Shown here one piece after another: positions 18,958 through 29,720 of a DNA stretch of 64,000 bases. Under the pieces are notes generated by a model. It made no database searches. It was not told the DNA's origin and worked only from the letters and a program-made list of their open reading frames with translations. How positions within the stretch are numbered: position 1 is the first letter of the stretch; each line of letters begins with the position of its first letter. Origin of the DNA: Mucilaginibacter arboris (GTDB taxonomy: Bacteria > Bacteroidota > Bacteroidia > Sphingobacteriales > Sphingobacteriaceae); NCBI RefSeq assembly GCF_009754915.1, contig NZ_WPIK01000004.1, positions 186,001 through 250,000 of the forward strand, in the 5' to 3' direction. A program made the position numbers and the translations under genes.

Positions 18958-19728
18958 CTACCAAACCTTCCATTTTGCACGGTCCATAGTCCAATCTTCT
19001 TCCAGTTCATGCTTTTCACGTAGTGTATCCATCGGTTTCCAAAAGCCCTGATGCTCAAAAGCAACCATTTGTCCTTGTTCTGCTATTTTTTCCATAGGTT
19101 CACGTTCCCATAAAGTATGGTCTCCTTCTATAAAATCAAAAACCTGCGGTTCACAAACAAAATAGCCTCCATTAATCCAAGAACCATCTCCTTTTGGCTT
19201 TTCCATAAAAGAATGTACAGATTGGTTATCCAAGATATTTAATGCACCAAACCTTCCGGAAGGCTGAACAGCAGTTACTGTACAGTATTTGTTATTATTT
19301 TTATGGAATTGATAAAGCTCTGCGATATTAACATTAGCCAAACCATCACCATAAGTAAGCATAAAAGTTTCATTGCCAACATGTTTTTGTATCCTTTTTA
19401 TCCGTCCGCCCGTCATGGAATCATTGCCGGTATCTACTAATGTTATACGCCAGGGTTCTGCTTGAGAATCATGAACTTCTATTCCATTTTTAGATAAATC
19501 AATGGTGACATCGGATTGATGCAAAAAATAATTAGCGAAATATTCTTTTATCATGTACCCTTTATAGCCTAAGCAAATTATAAAATCATTAAAGCCGTAT
19601 GCAGAATAAATTTTCATAATATGCCAAAGTATAGGCATTCCGCCAATTTCTACCATTGGTTTTGGCTTAACAACTGTTTCTTCTGATAAACGGGTACCTA
19701 AACCTCCTGCCAATAGTACAACTTTCAT
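18958..19728 (-). CDS. rfbF: Glucose-1-phosphate cytidylyltransferase
   Basis: 256 residues with the nucleotidyltransferase N-terminus MKVVLLAGGLGTRLSEETVV and KPKPMVEIGGMPILWHIM, plus YGDGLANV and NGGYFVCEPQVFDFIEGD. The length and the EETVVKPKPMVEIG segment are specific to RfbF/DdhA (CTP + glucose-1-P to CDP-glucose) and not RmlA. It opens the CDP-3,6-dideoxyhexose branch, and is followed by rfbG after 1 nt. Confidence 0.94.
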   Translation of the reverse strand: MKVVLLAGGLGTRLSEETVVKPKPMVEIGGMPILWHIMKIYSAYGFNDFIICLGYKGYMIKEYFANYFLHQSDVTIDLSKNGIEVHDSQAEPWRITLVDTGNDSMTGGRIKRIQKHVGNETFMLTYGDGLANVNIAELYQFHKNNNKYCTVTAVQPSGRFGALNILDNQSVHSFMEKPKGDGSWINGGYFVCEPQVFDFIEGDHTLWEREPMEKIAEQGQMVAFEHQGFWKPMDTLREKHELEEDWTMDRAKWKVW

Positions 19729-19741
19729 ACAGATATTTTAA

Positions 19742-20785
19742 TTAATCAACTATAATTTGGATGTTTTCGGTTACCGGGTAGCTACAGCAGAGCAAATATT
19801 CATCTTTATTTAAAGAGGGCATGGTTTCCTGGCTTCGGATTGATTTTAGCTGCCCCGACAATAACTTTCCCTTACAAACTGTGCAATTTCCGGTTTGACA
19901 AGAATAAGACAGATCAATCATCGCATCTAAACCAGCTTCTAAAATACTTTTTCCTTTGATAACTTCAATTGCATGCTCCTTTCCGCCCTTAATAAGGGAA
20001 ACCGTTCTGGTTATTACGTTTTCAAAGTCTTTCGGGTTAGCTACCCGCTTAAATTCTTCAGAAAAAATTTGTTTAGGGCCTATACCTTCTTCTTCAAGTA
20101 CTTTTTTTACGGATTCTTTTAGCCCCGCAGGGCCACAAATGTAATGAACTGTGTTACCCAGATCGCCTTCTTTTTTCAAAACTGATAATACCGTTTGCGG
20201 ATTGATACGGCCTTGAATAAGATAAGGATAAGCCGCATCTACAATCGCTTTTGTATGAAAATGCCAAACAGAAAAATATTCTGCATACTGTTTTTGCAAC
20301 TCATTTATTTGACCGCTAAAAATAGCACTTTCGTGGCCCCTATTTCCATAAACCAAAGTAAGATGCCGGGCAAACTGATGATGAAGCGCAAATTTGGCTA
20401 AAGATAACAAAGGTGTTATGCCGCTGCCTGCCCCCCAAAGTATTAGGCGGCTATTGCCGTTGATCCCTTTGTTTTCCAAAGTAAAATCGCCCATTGGTTC
20501 CATTACTTCAACAATATCGCCCACCTTTAAACAATCTGCAATATGATTGGAAACAACCCCTCCGGGTACTCTTTTTACGGTTATATTTAATGTATTGTCA
20601 ATTCCTGGCGCAGATGAAAACGAATAAGGCCTGATATACCTCCGGTTATTGATCCGAAAAATCAAAGTAAGGTATTGCCCCGAATGGTATTTTATTTTTT
20701 TTAGGGCTGGCTGCTTAAAAACAACAGTAACCGTATCCTGGGTTTCCTGGCGTATTTCTGCAACTTTAAGTGTATATTGTAGCAT
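19742..20785 (-). CDS. Flavin/2Fe-2S oxidoreductase, probable E3 reductase for RfbH
   Basis: About 347 residues from the ATG at 20785; the frame opens with a TTG at 20803, but the ATG gives the natural start MLQYTLKVAEIRQETQDTV. An FAD-binding domain (RYIRPYSFSSAPG, RxYSxSS motif) and an NAD domain (WGAGSGITPLLSLAK, CGPAGLKESVKKVLEEEG) are followed by a C-terminal plant-type ferredoxin with SCQTGNCTVCKGKLLSG. It lies 13 nt ahead of rfbF, so it should feed electrons to RfbH. Known RfbI/AscD enzymes carry the ferredoxin at the N-terminus; the order here is that of PaaE-type reductases. Confidence 0.82.
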   Translation of the reverse strand: MLQYTLKVAEIRQETQDTVTVVFKQPALKKIKYHSGQYLTLIFRINNRRYIRPYSFSSAPGIDNTLNITVKRVPGGVVSNHIADCLKVGDIVEVMEPMGDFTLENKGINGNSRLILWGAGSGITPLLSLAKFALHHQFARHLTLVYGNRGHESAIFSGQINELQKQYAEYFSVWHFHTKAIVDAAYPYLIQGRINPQTVLSVLKKEGDLGNTVHYICGPAGLKESVKKVLEEEGIGPKQIFSEEFKRVANPKDFENVITRTVSLIKGGKEHAIEVIKGKSILEAGLDAMIDLSYSCQTGNCTVCKGKLLSGQLKSIRSQETMPSLNKDEYLLCCSYPVTENIQIIVD

Positions 20786-20897
20786 ATCAAGCAGGTTCAG
20801 CAAGAAACCCAGGTTTAAATTAAATCTTATCTATTGTATTTCTTTTTAATATTAATACTACAATATTAACTACTTGTACGGTATTTATAACATAAAG

Positions 20898-23255
20898 TTA
20901 ATCACCCGGTGAAATACTCCTTAAATTAATCTGATTTAAAGGTTCTTTAGCATACTTGTTATAAAAGCTTTTGACGGAGAAGGCTTTACTATTGTTCTCA
21001 GTTTCAATATCATTGATAATTAAATATAGATTTTTTGCCTTGCCGGTCTGCTTTAAATCATTTACTATCCCTAGCTGTGATTTATATGTATACTTCTGGC
21101 GGACAACATACAAAATAACATCTGCTAATTTCTCAATTAGTAAGGCATCTGCTACTACACCGATCGGAGGGCAATCAATAATAATGTAATCAAAGCGTTT
21201 TTTCAGCTCATCAATTAATTTTTCCAGTTTTGGGCTCATTAATAGTTCAGCAGGGTTTGGGGGAATAATACCGGAAGATATCAAAAAGCATTTTTGATGA
21301 AACCACAAAGGCTTCAAAATATGATCTATTTTTACAGAATCCGATATGGCATAATTGGTATAACCGTCGCTGTTATCTACGCCCATATTTTCTGAAAGTT
21401 TTGGTTTCCGCAAATCAAGTTCTAAAAAAACAACTTTTTTGCCTCCTAAAGCCAGGGTACTTCCTAAATTTAAGGCCAGAAAAGATTTTCCTTCACCGCT
21501 CATGCTGGATGTAAACAGCACTACGTTAGATTTTTGGTTATTTGATATAAATTGCAGGTTAACAATTACTCGTTTAAGCTGTTCGGTAATGATAGAACCT
21601 GACGAATGATGCGTTACCAGATTTTTATCTTCTGCAGAATGGTTAATTTCGCCAATAAGCGGTACTTTAGTAAGTTTTAAAATATCTGCTTTTGTATTGA
21701 TGCGGATATTAAGCAATTCTTTTAAAAACAAATAAATGGCAGGAAGTATCAAGCCAAGTATCAATCCAAAAATATAAATAATAGATTTTTTTGGTTTAAA
21801 AGGCGAAAAATCGCTTTTGGCAGGATCAATAATCCTTGGGCCGTAAATATTAAAAGTTTTTGAAATAGCTATTTCTTCACGTTTTTGTAATAGAAACAAG
21901 GATAAACCCTGCTGCAATTTTTGCTGGCGGACATAATCTAAAAAGCCTTTTTCCTTCGCTGTCACCTGTTTAATTTTGCCGGTAAAAGAAGCATTGAGCT
22001 TATCCAATTCATTTTTAGAAACCGATAAGCGGCGCTCATAAGAAGCTAAACTTATTAATAGCGCCTTCCGTGCAATAGCTGTCTGCTGATTTAGGTTTTC
22101 AACAGCAATACTATCACTGTTAGACAAAATTTTAAATTTTTCCCGCTGTAAAAGTAACTCGTTATATGCGTTAATTTCGCGGGCAATTGTTGGTTCTTTT
22201 GTTGTTAATGAACTTGGTATAGTTTGGTTATTATCATTTTTGTTCAGGTAACTTTTAATATCTTGTACCAGCAATAGCTGTACTTCAAGCTCATTTAACT
22301 TTTTATAGTAATTGCCTGCGCCAGATATTAGTGCTTTAGATTGATCACTAATATCAGCAATATTATTTTGTTGCTTATAATCCTGCAATCGTTTTTCAAT
22401 GGTACTTAATTGCTTGCTTACTGTGGCTAAACGCTTATTTATAAACTTAATGGTACTATCCGCAATACTGTTTTTATTCAGCAAATTATTATACAAGTAC
22501 AATTGCATCAGTTTATTTAAAATCGCCTCACCTTTTTTAGGGTTAGGATAATTTAATGAAAGATCAATACTGCTTGCCTGTTTATTAGAAAGCTGTGCAT
22601 TAAAGTTTTCAAGAAAACATGATACTGCTTCATCAGGCGCTTGTACTGTAATTTTGTATTTACCTCTTTTTTTAAACAAAGCCGTTTTATTTAAGGCAAT
22701 TGAGAATTGAGGAAGTTTTACTGGTTGCCCAAATAACGCAATCTGGTCCAGGTCTTCCTTGCTGTTTTTAATCTGATAATGTTTGTCATCTTTTATTTGA
22801 ACAATGTATTCCTGCCCGCTAATGGTATCACGGTTTGAAGTGATAGTGATATTAAAAGGTGCATTTTCGTAAATCTCCTGAAATTTTAATCCTGATTTTG
22901 CATAAGTTCTTACCTGTAATTGCATCTCCTGAACTACCTGTGCCATCAGCTTTCGCGATCTCAGTATTTCAATCTCATTGTCCGTACTGTTTTTTAAACT
23001 TGCCGGAGATGCCAATAAATCAGGATCAGCCTCAGTATCTCTGGGAGATTTTTGGTCCTGAATTAAAATTTTAGCACAAATTTCCCATTCAGAAGAAGCA
23101 AAATAACCATAAACAGCAGCCAGGCTTAAACAAATAAATGTACTGATTACAAATAGATACCAATTGCTCGTCAGTTTGGCCAGAATATCTTTAAGACCAA
23201 CTCCATCTCCTTCTAATTGAGGTTCAATACCTGCTCCGGATACTTTAGGATACAT
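20898..23255 (-). CDS. wzc: Wzc-like polysaccharide co-polymerase with tyrosine-kinase (BY-kinase) domain
   Basis: 785 residues. An N-terminal Wzz domain with TM1 near residues 32-52 (YLFVISTFICLSLAAVYGYF), a long periplasmic coiled-coil stretch, TM2 near 490-510 (IIYIFGLILGLILPAIYLFL) and a cytoplasmic kinase: Walker A SSMSGEGKSFLALNLGS (about residue 583), Walker A' VVFLELDLRKPKL and Walker B DYIIIDCPPIGVVADA (about 690). The C-terminal tail has only scattered Tyr rather than the dense cluster of E. coli Wzc. The 12-mer repeat lies in the coding sequence at 21983 (NASFT). It controls polymer assembly. Confidence 0.92.
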   Translation of the reverse strand: MYPKVSGAGIEPQLEGDGVGLKDILAKLTSNWYLFVISTFICLSLAAVYGYFASSEWEICAKILIQDQKSPRDTEADPDLLASPASLKNSTDNEIEILRSRKLMAQVVQEMQLQVRTYAKSGLKFQEIYENAPFNITITSNRDTISGQEYIVQIKDDKHYQIKNSKEDLDQIALFGQPVKLPQFSIALNKTALFKKRGKYKITVQAPDEAVSCFLENFNAQLSNKQASSIDLSLNYPNPKKGEAILNKLMQLYLYNNLLNKNSIADSTIKFINKRLATVSKQLSTIEKRLQDYKQQNNIADISDQSKALISGAGNYYKKLNELEVQLLLVQDIKSYLNKNDNNQTIPSSLTTKEPTIAREINAYNELLLQREKFKILSNSDSIAVENLNQQTAIARKALLISLASYERRLSVSKNELDKLNASFTGKIKQVTAKEKGFLDYVRQQKLQQGLSLFLLQKREEIAISKTFNIYGPRIIDPAKSDFSPFKPKKSIIYIFGLILGLILPAIYLFLKELLNIRINTKADILKLTKVPLIGEINHSAEDKNLVTHHSSGSIITEQLKRVIVNLQFISNNQKSNVVLFTSSMSGEGKSFLALNLGSTLALGGKKVVFLELDLRKPKLSENMGVDNSDGYTNYAISDSVKIDHILKPLWFHQKCFLISSGIIPPNPAELLMSPKLEKLIDELKKRFDYIIIDCPPIGVVADALLIEKLADVILYVVRQKYTYKSQLGIVNDLKQTGKAKNLYLIINDIETENNSKAFSVKSFYNKYAKEPLNQINLRSISPGD
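21983..21994 (-). repeat. Dispersed 12-mer inside wzc
   Basis: Exact copy read in the sense frame as Asn-Ala-Ser-Phe-Thr, in the predicted periplasmic coiled-coil linker, followed by GGCAAAA. Confidence 0.8.
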
Positions 23256-23450
23256 TTGTATTTTGATTTCAAATTTGCATTAGAAACAATTACCATTTAT
23301 ACTAATGTAAATATTTACTATTGGTATAGGCCAGTAGTTAGAAGATTTATTTTAAACTGAAAGTTAATAAAAGTACGGTTAGCCTTGTAATAAGCTTAAA
23401 TTTAGCAGTATGGGTGATAGTAGATATTAATACGATGTGCATTAAAAAAT

Positions 23451-23481
23451 AAGTGAGATAAAAAAGTATTTTATCTCACTT
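23451..23481 (-). terminator. Terminator downstream of the DUF3467 gene
   Basis: A perfect 13-bp stem AAGTGAGATAAAA / TTTTATCTCACTT with a 5-nt loop, followed on the minus strand by ATTTTTTAATG. It ends transcripts coming from 23860 and separates them from wzc. A second 10-bp stem (ACTGCTAAAA/TTTTAGCAGT, 23500-23531) lies between it and the gene. Confidence 0.75.
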
Positions 23482-23551
23482 GATTTATACGGAATTAGTA
23501 CTGCTAAAATTGAATACTGTTTTTAGCAGTAAAAAAACTATGCCTGTGTTT

Positions 23552-23860
23552 TTAGGCCTGGCCGACCGGGCCACCAAAATTTAGTGGTAAAGCGCTTACT
23601 TCCTTAATTTTTATTTTACCATTAACCGCTTCAAACCGTTCTATATTATCTTCCATTGCCATTAGTAACCTTTTAGCGTGTTCTGGAGTTAAAATAATAC
23701 GGCTTTTAACCCTTGCTTTGGGGACACCCGGCATTACGCGAATAAAATCAAGTACAAATTCAGAATCAGAATGAGTGATGATAGCTAAATTGGAATAAGT
23801 ACCTTCAGCCATATCTTCAGACAGTTCAATATTCAGCGGATTTTCGTTTTTCTCTTCCAT
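23552..23860 (-). CDS. DUF3467 domain protein
   Basis: About 102 residues from the ATG at 23860 (MEEKNENPLNIELSEDMAEG). A longer frame begins at a TTG at 23896 but the added residues are encoded by the 12-mer repeat, so they are unlikely to be translated. AEGTYSNLAIITHSDSEFVLDF, ARVKSRIILTPEHAKRLLMAM and the C-terminal LPLNFGGP match DUF3467, a small cytoplasmic family of unknown function common in Bacteroidota. It has its own terminator. Nothing ties it to polysaccharide synthesis. Confidence 0.85.
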   Translation of the reverse strand: MEEKNENPLNIELSEDMAEGTYSNLAIITHSDSEFVLDFIRVMPGVPKARVKSRIILTPEHAKRLLMAMEDNIERFEAVNGKIKIKEVSALPLNFGGPVGQA

Positions 23861-23880
23861 AATTATTCCTTGTTTAAGGC

Positions 23881-23892
23881 ATGCTTCTTTTA
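23881..23892 (+). repeat. Dispersed 12-mer upstream of the DUF3467 gene
   Basis: Exact copy with a long tail (TCAACTAAAAAC). It lies 21 nt upstream of the chosen ATG, within the probable promoter/leader. Confidence 0.85.
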
Positions 23893-23947
23893 TCAACTAA
23901 AAACTTACAACGTGGTTAATTGAGGGCAGAAACAATTATAATAATAT

Positions 23948-25051
23948 TTACTTAGTGCCAAAATGTGTTTCTACTTTTTTAAGTGCCGATCCAATAATCT
24001 GATGCATATCATAATAACGGTATTCCGCTAAACGGCCGCCAAAAATTACGTTCTGCTCCTGATCTGCCAACTCTTTATATTTTTTATAGGTTTCGTTGTT
24101 TAACTGATCGTTTATCGGATAAAATGGTTCATTGCTTCCATCCCATTCTGCCGGATGTTCGTGTGTAATTACTGTTTTGGGTTGTGTGCCAAATTCAAAA
24201 TGCTTGTGCTCAATAATACGGGTGTAAGGTATATCACGTTCTGTGTAATTTACCAATGCACTTCCCTGATAATTGTCTGTATCAAGCGTTTGCTGATCGA
24301 ACCTTAAACTACGGTATTGCAATTTACCAAACTGATAATCGTAATACTGGTCAATTTTACCGGTAAATACAATTTGAGGCGCTAAAGAGTTGTAATACTC
24401 CTTATTGTCGAAATAATTTTCATTTAACCTTACTTCTGTTCCTTCTAATAAACCTTCTGTTAACTTGTTATAACCGCCATTTGGAATGCCCTGGTATGTA
24501 TCGTTAAAGTAATTATTATCATAAGTAAACCTTACCGGTAAACGTTTAATAATAAAAGCAGGCAGGTCTTTGGCATCGCGGCCCCATTGTTTTTCTGTAT
24601 AACCTTTAATTAGTTTTTCATAAATATCAGTACCTACTAATGACAAGGCCTGTTCTTCCAGGTTTTGCGGGTCCGTAATGTTCAGGTCTTTAATCTGATC
24701 AGCAATTACAGCTTTGGCTTCTGCCGGCGTTTTTACTTTCCATAACTGGTAAAAAGTATTCATGTTGAAAGGTAAATTGTACAATTCGCCTTTATAATTA
24801 GCAACCGGAGTATTTGTGTAGCGGTTAAATTCTACAAATGAGTTTACATAATCCCAGATACGTTTATCATTTGTATGAAAAATATGCGCGCCATACTTAT
24901 GTACGTTAATGCCTTCTACACTTTCGCAGTAAACATTTCCGCCGGCATGGTCTCTTTTATCTATAATTAAGCATTTCTTACCTCTTTTTTTAGCTTCGTA
25001 TGCAAAAACGGCCCCGAACAAACCAGAACCTACAATTAAATAATCGTACAT
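23948..25051 (-). CDS. glf: UDP-galactopyranose mutase
   Basis: 367 residues. FAD-binding N-terminus YDYLIVGSGLFGAVFAYEAK, then HAGGNVYCESVEGINVHKYGAHIFHTND and the substrate region EKQWGRDAKDLPAFIIKRLP and QGIPNGGYNKL, with the C-terminal GGRLAEYRYYDMHQIIG. These are Glf signatures; the enzyme interconverts UDP-galactopyranose and UDP-galactofuranose. It supplies Galf for a surface polymer and agrees with the WbbI-like transferase at 4519-5592. It stands alone between the rpoC terminator and the DUF3467 gene. Confidence 0.95.
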   Translation of the reverse strand: MYDYLIVGSGLFGAVFAYEAKKRGKKCLIIDKRDHAGGNVYCESVEGINVHKYGAHIFHTNDKRIWDYVNSFVEFNRYTNTPVANYKGELYNLPFNMNTFYQLWKVKTPAEAKAVIADQIKDLNITDPQNLEEQALSLVGTDIYEKLIKGYTEKQWGRDAKDLPAFIIKRLPVRFTYDNNYFNDTYQGIPNGGYNKLTEGLLEGTEVRLNENYFDNKEYYNSLAPQIVFTGKIDQYYDYQFGKLQYRSLRFDQQTLDTDNYQGSALVNYTERDIPYTRIIEHKHFEFGTQPKTVITHEHPAEWDGSNEPFYPINDQLNNETYKKYKELADQEQNVIFGGRLAEYRYYDMHQIIGSALKKVETHFGTK

Positions 25052-25169
25052 AAAATTAACAGATTTCTATTTTTGTAAAAGTGTGAAATTTTAATGATAG
25101 TACCTATAAGGTAATTTCAAAAATTGTATCCTATCAGGTTACAAGTTACAGAGATGACCTTTGTTATCA

Positions 25170-25181
25170 ATGCTTCTTTTA
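25170..25181 (+). repeat. Dispersed 12-mer, glf-rpoC gap, copy 1
   Basis: Exact copy followed by TATAAAG; intergenic. Confidence 0.85.
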
Positions 25182-25325
25182 TATAAAGTCCATTAGAAAT
25201 TTACAATTAACTTTTGGAATCTTAAGTATTTTTAACTGTAACCTATTTAGGGAAAACTATTTTAATTGAAAAAATATATTATACTTTATATAATGCATAA
25301 AAACTAACGAAACAACAGTGATATT

Positions 25326-25337
25326 ATGCTTCTTTTA
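25326..25337 (+). repeat. Dispersed 12-mer, glf-rpoC gap, copy 2
   Basis: Exact copy followed by GCACATGAAAAA, directly beyond the rpoC terminator. Confidence 0.85.
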
Positions 25338-25343
25338 GCACAT

Positions 25344-25382
25344 GAAAAAGCCCAAACATCTATTAAAAGATATTTGGGCTTA
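25344..25382 (-). terminator. Terminator of the rpoBC operon
   Basis: Stem AAGCCCAAATATCTTTTAAT/...GATGTTTGGGCTT (arms 25349-25358 and 25372-25381) followed on the minus strand by TTTTTC, 18 nt after the rpoC stop codon. Confidence 0.85.
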
Positions 25383-25399
25383 AAAGGCATAATATTAAT

Positions 25400-28300
25400 T
25401 TATGCTTCTACTTCTTCTGATTTAGAAGCTAACAAACGGTCAAATTCTTCCTGAGAACCTACACGAACATTATCATAAGCACGCAAACCAGTTCCCGAAG
25501 GAATTAAGTGCCCTACAATTACGTTTTCTTTCAGTCCCAGCATTTTATCTCGTTTACCGGCAATAGCAGCTTCATTTAACACTTTAGTTGTTTCCTGGAA
25601 GGAAGCAGCCGAAATGAATGATTTTGTTCCTAATGAAGCTCTGGTAATACCTTGTAACATCTGGCTGGATGTTGCAGCGATAGCATCACGTGCTTCAACC
25701 AGTTTCAAATCTTTACGTTTTAAAACAGAATTTTCATCACGCAACTTACGAACAGAAATAATCTGGCCAGGTTTTAAGTTATTAGAGCTTCCGGGGTCAA
25801 CAACTACTTTTTTATCGTAAATTTCGTCGTTCTCCATCATGAAATCCCATCTGTCAACAGCCTCTCTTTCTAAGAAACGTGTATCACCGGCATCTTCAAT
25901 GGTTACTTTCTGCATCATTTGGTGAACGATTACCTCGAAATGTTTATCATTAATTTTTACACCTTGTAAACGATAAACTTCCTGGATACCATTTACCAGG
26001 TATTCCTGTACGGCAGCCGGACCTTTAATTGATAAAATATCAGCCGGAGAAATAGATCCGTCGGATAAAGGCATACCAGCTTTGATAAAGTCGTTGTCCT
26101 GAACCAGGATATGTTTAGAAAGTGGTACCAGGTATTTTTTAACCTGACCATCTTTCGACTCAATCGTGATTTCCCGGTTGCCTCTTTTGATCCCACCTAA
26201 AGTAACTACACCATCAATTTCGGTTACTACAGCAGGGTTTGAAGGGTTTCGTGCTTCAAACAGTTCGGTTACACGTGGCAAACCACCTGTAATATCACGG
26301 GTTTTACCTGTAGAACGAGGGATTTTAGCAATTACCTGCCCGGTTTGTACTTTCTCTCCTTCATCAACAGCAATATGTGCCCCTACCGGAATATTATATC
26401 CTTTGATCACATTTTTTCCGCTATCGATAATCTGAATAACCGGATTTTTGGTTTTATCGCGTGTGTCAATAATAACTTTTTCGCGGTGGCCAGTTTGTTC
26501 ATCAGATTCTTCACGGAAAGTAATACCTTCCTGAACAGCATCAAACTGTGCTTTACCAGCAAACTCAGAAAGAATTACCGCATTATAAGGGTCCCATGAA
26601 CAAATACGGTCCCCTTTGGTAATTTGCGTATTGTCCTTAGCATACAGGTAAGAACCATAAGGGATATTGTTGGTCATGATTACCTTGTTGGTATCTTTCT
26701 CAACAATCCTGAATTCACCTGAACGGCCTAACACTACATCGACGTCACCTTCTTCTGTTTTATATTGTACGGTCCTAACATTTTCAAATTCAATAATACC
26801 ATCAAATTTGGCATTGATCTGAGATTCTGCTGCAATGTTAGAAGCAGTACCACCCACGTGGAAAGTACGCAAAGTTAACTGCGTTCCCGGCTCACCAATA
26901 GATTGTGCAGCGATTACACCAACTGCTTCACCACGTTGTACCCGTTTACCACTGGCCAGGTTACGGCCATAGCAAAGTGCACAAACGCCTCTTTTTGCTT
27001 CGCAGGTTAATACAGAACGAATTTCTATACCTTCTAACGGAGAGTTTTCTATTCTTTTTGCAATTTCCTCGGTAATATCGTTTCCTGCTTCAATCAATAA
27101 CTCATTAGTTAAAGGATCGCGCACATCACTTAAAGTTGTACGGCCAAGAATACGATCATAAAGCGGCTCAACAATATCTTCGTTATCTTTTAAAGCAGTT
27201 GTGTAAATACCTCTTAAAGTACCGCAATCTGTTTCGCCAACAATCATATCCTGGGCAACATCATGCAAACGACGGGTCAAGTAACCGGCATCAGCCGTTT
27301 TTAAAGCTGTATCTGCCAGACCTTTACGGGCACCGTGTGTGGAAATAAAATACTCTAATACCGATAATCCTTCTTTAAAGTTAGATAAGATCGGGTTTTC
27401 AATAATTTCGCCACCTGAACCTGATTTTTGAGGTTTTGCCATCAAACCACGCATACCACAAAGCTGACGGATCTGCTCTTTAGAACCACGTGCACCAGAA
27501 TCTAGCATCATATATACAGAATTGAAGCCTTGATTATCGGTAGATAATATCTCCATCACGTTTGCTGTCAAACGATTGTTGATACGGGTCCAGATATCGA
27601 TGATCTGATTGTAACGTTCGTTATTGGTAATGAAACCCATGTTATAGTTGTTCATTACCTCTTCAACTTCTTTAGAAGCCTGATCAATCAGGGTGACTTT
27701 TTCTGCAGGAATGTTTAAATCCTGCAAGTTGAAAGATAAACCGCCACGGAACGCCATTTGGAAACCAAGTTCTTTGATTTCGTCCAGGAATTGTGCAGCG
27801 CGCGCCATACCGGTAGTTTTTACAACCTCACCAATAATATCACGTAAAGATTTTTTAGTAAGCAATTCATTGATATAACCTACTTCTTCAGGTACATGTT
27901 GGTTAAACAATACACGCCCAACCGTTGTATCAATAATTTTGCTTACAATACTTCCATCACGCTCTTTTACTTTAGCTTTTACCTTAATAAAAGCATGTAA
28001 ATCAAGCTTTTTCTCATTATAAGCAATAAGAACTTCTTCTGCAGAATAAAAAGTCAATCCTTCGCCTTTTACAACCCGGACGGCATCTGTTTTACGTCCT
28101 TTAGTAATATAATACAAACCCAAAACCATATCCTGGGAAGGAACAGTAATTGGCGTACCATTGGCCGGATTTAAAATATTGTGTGAAGCAAGCATCAAAA
28201 TCTGAGCTTCCAAAATTGCAGCATTACCTAATGGTACGTGTACAGCCATCTGGTCACCGTCAAAATCCGCGTTAAAAGCAGTACAGGTTAAAGGGTGAAG

Positions 28301-29686
28301 CTGAATGGCTTTTCCTTCAATTAGTTTTGGCTGAAAAGACTGGATACCCAAACGGTGCAATGTTGGTGCACGGTTTAACAATACCGGATGTCCTTTCAAT
28401 ACATTTTCCAGAATATCCCAAACAATAGGGTCTTTGCGGTCAACAATTTTTTTGGCTGATTTTACTGTTTTTACAATACCTCTTTCAATCATTTTACGAA
28501 TGATGAACGGTTTAAAAAGTTCAGCAGCCATATCTTTTGGTAAACCGCATTCATGCAGTTTCAGGTTTGGCCCAACAACAATTACAGAACGTGCTGAGTA
28601 ATCTACCCGTTTACCCAATAAATTTTGACGGAAACGGCCTTGTTTACCTTTTAAAATATCAGATAATGATTTTAAAGCACGGTTACCTTCCGTTTTAACA
28701 GCATTTACTTTACGTGAGTTATCAAATAAAGAATCTACTGCTTCCTGAAGCATACGTTTTTCATTACGTAAAATTACTTCCGGTGCTTTAATTTCAATTA
28801 ATCTTTTTAAACGATTGTTACGGATAATAACCCGGCGATACAAGTCATTTAAATCGGAAGTAGCAAAACGGCCGCCTTCTAACGGTACTAACGGACGTAA
28901 TTCTGGTGGAATAACCGGAACAATTTTTACGATCATCCATTCCGGATTGTTTTCAATCCTGGTTTTAGAATCACGGAAAGCTTCTACAACCTGTAAACGT
29001 TTCAAAGCTTCGTTTTTACGCTGCTGGGAAGTTTCATTTGCAGCCTGGTGACGAAGATCATAAGATAACTGATCCAGGTCCAGGTTTTTCAACAATTCTT
29101 CCAAAGCTTCTGCACCCATTTTAGCAACAAATTTCTGCGGATCTTTGTCGTCTAAGTATTGGTTTTCTTTAGGAAGTGTATCTAAAATGTCCAGGTATTC
29201 TTCTTCAGTCAGGAAATCCATTTTAGAAATCCCGTCTGCTTCTTTTATGCCTGGTTTTATTACAACATAACGTTCATAATAAATAATCAGGTCTAATTTT
29301 TTAGTCGGTAGTCCTAAAAGGTAACCAATTTTATTTGGCAACGAACGGAAATACCAGATATGGGCAACCGGAACTACCAAGTTAATGTGTCCCATACGCT
29401 CACGGCGTACTTTTTTCTCGGTTACTTCAACACCGCAACGGTCGCAAACAATTCCTTTATAACGGATACGTTTGTATTTTCCGCAATGGCATTCGTAATC
29501 CTTTACCGGGCCAAAAATACGTTCGCAAAATAAACCATCACGTTCGGGTTTGTAAGTCCGGTAGTTAATGGTTTCTGGTTTTAAAACTTCACCGCTCGAA
29601 CGTTCCAAAATGGATTCGGGAGAAGCCAGGCTGATCGTAATTGTGGTGAAATTACTTTTGATTTTATTATCCTTTTTATACGACAT
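25400..29686 (-). CDS. rpoC: DNA-directed RNA polymerase subunit beta'
   Basis: 1428 residues, the usual size in Bacteroidota. The N-terminal zinc site ([20 protein letters not shown]), the active-site [12 protein letters not shown] (Mg-binding Asp triad), the bridge/trigger region [18 protein letters not shown] and the second zinc cluster [15 protein letters not shown] are all present and intact. It forms the catalytic centre of RNA polymerase with RpoB. It follows rpoB after an unusually wide 211-nt gap that holds the 12-mer inverted pair. Confidence 0.99.
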   Translation of the reverse strand: MSYKKDNKIKSNFTTITISLASPESILERSSGEVLKPETINYRTYKPERDGLFCERIFGPVKDYECHCGKYKRIRYKGIVCDRCGVEVTEKKVRRERMGHINLVVPVAHIWYFRSLPNKIGYLLGLPTKKLDLIIYYERYVVIKPGIKEADGISKMDFLTEEEYLDILDTLPKENQYLDDKDPQKFVAKMGAEALEELLKNLDLDQLSYDLRHQAANETSQQRKNEALKRLQVVEAFRDSKTRIENNPEWMIVKIVPVIPPELRPLVPLEGGRFATSDLNDLYRRVIIRNNRLKRLIEIKAPEVILRNEKRMLQEAVDSLFDNSRKVNAVKTEGNRALKSLSDILKGKQGRFRQNLLGKRVDYSARSVIVVGPNLKLHECGLPKDMAAELFKPFIIRKMIERGIVKTVKSAKKIVDRKDPIVWDILENVLKGHPVLLNRAPTLHRLGIQSFQPKLIEGKAIQLHPLTCTAFNADFDGDQMAVHVPLGNAAILEAQILMLASHNILNPANGTPITVPSQDMVLGLYYITKGRKTDAVRVVKGEGLTFYSAEEVLIAYNEKKLDLHAFIKVKAKVKERDGSIVSKIIDTTVGRVLFNQHVPEEVGYINELLTKKSLRDIIGEVVKTTGMARAAQFLDEIKELGFQMAFRGGLSFNLQDLNIPAEKVTLIDQASKEVEEVMNNYNMGFITNNERYNQIIDIWTRINNRLTANVMEILSTDNQGFNSVYMMLDSGARGSKEQIRQLCGMRGLMAKPQKSGSGGEIIENPILSNFKEGLSVLEYFISTHGARKGLADTALKTADAGYLTRRLHDVAQDMIVGETDCGTLRGIYTTALKDNEDIVEPLYDRILGRTTLSDVRDPLTNELLIEAGNDITEEIAKRIENSPLEGIEIRSVLTCEAKRGVCALCYGRNLASGKRVQRGEAVGVIAAQSIGEPGTQLTLRTFHVGGTASNIAAESQINAKFDGIIEFENVRTVQYKTEEGDVDVVLGRSGEFRIVEKDTNKVIMTNNIPYGSYLYAKDNTQITKGDRICSWDPYNAVILSEFAGKAQFDAVQEGITFREESDEQTGHREKVIIDTRDKTKNPVIQIIDSGKNVIKGYNIPVGAHIAVDEGEKVQTGQVIAKIPRSTGKTRDITGGLPRVTELFEARNPSNPAVVTEIDGVVTLGGIKRGNREITIESKDGQVKKYLVPLSKHILVQDNDFIKAGMPLSDGSISPADILSIKGPAAVQEYLVNGIQEVYRLQGVKINDKHFEVIVHQMMQKVTIEDAGDTRFLEREAVDRWDFMMENDEIYDKKVVVDPGSSNNLKPGQIISVRKLRDENSVLKRKDLKLVEARDAIAATSSQMLQGITRASLGTKSFISAASFQETTKVLNEAAIAGKRDKMLGLKENVIVGHLIPSGTGLRAYDNVRVGSQEEFDRLLASKSEEVEA

Positions 29687-29720
29687 AGTTCTTTTTTTAA
29701 TTTTGAAAGCTGAATATGTA

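Larger units (their letters stand above)
25052..25399. other. Intergenic region glf-rpoC: terminator plus two 12-mer repeats
   Basis: No open frame is seen. It contains the rpoC terminator (25344-25382) and two same-orientation exact copies of the 12-mer (25170, 25326). A promoter for glf should lie at about 25060-25140 but no exact TAnnTTTG box was found. Confidence 0.6.

Noticed and set aside
18957-19064. Longer start for rfbG inside rfbF
   Set aside because: The added 36 residues are rfbF in another frame; the ATG at 18956 directly precedes the conserved TGHTGFKG motif.
23861-23896. TTG start extending the DUF3467 protein
   Set aside because: The added residues are the translated 12-mer repeat; the ATG at 23860 fits the family.
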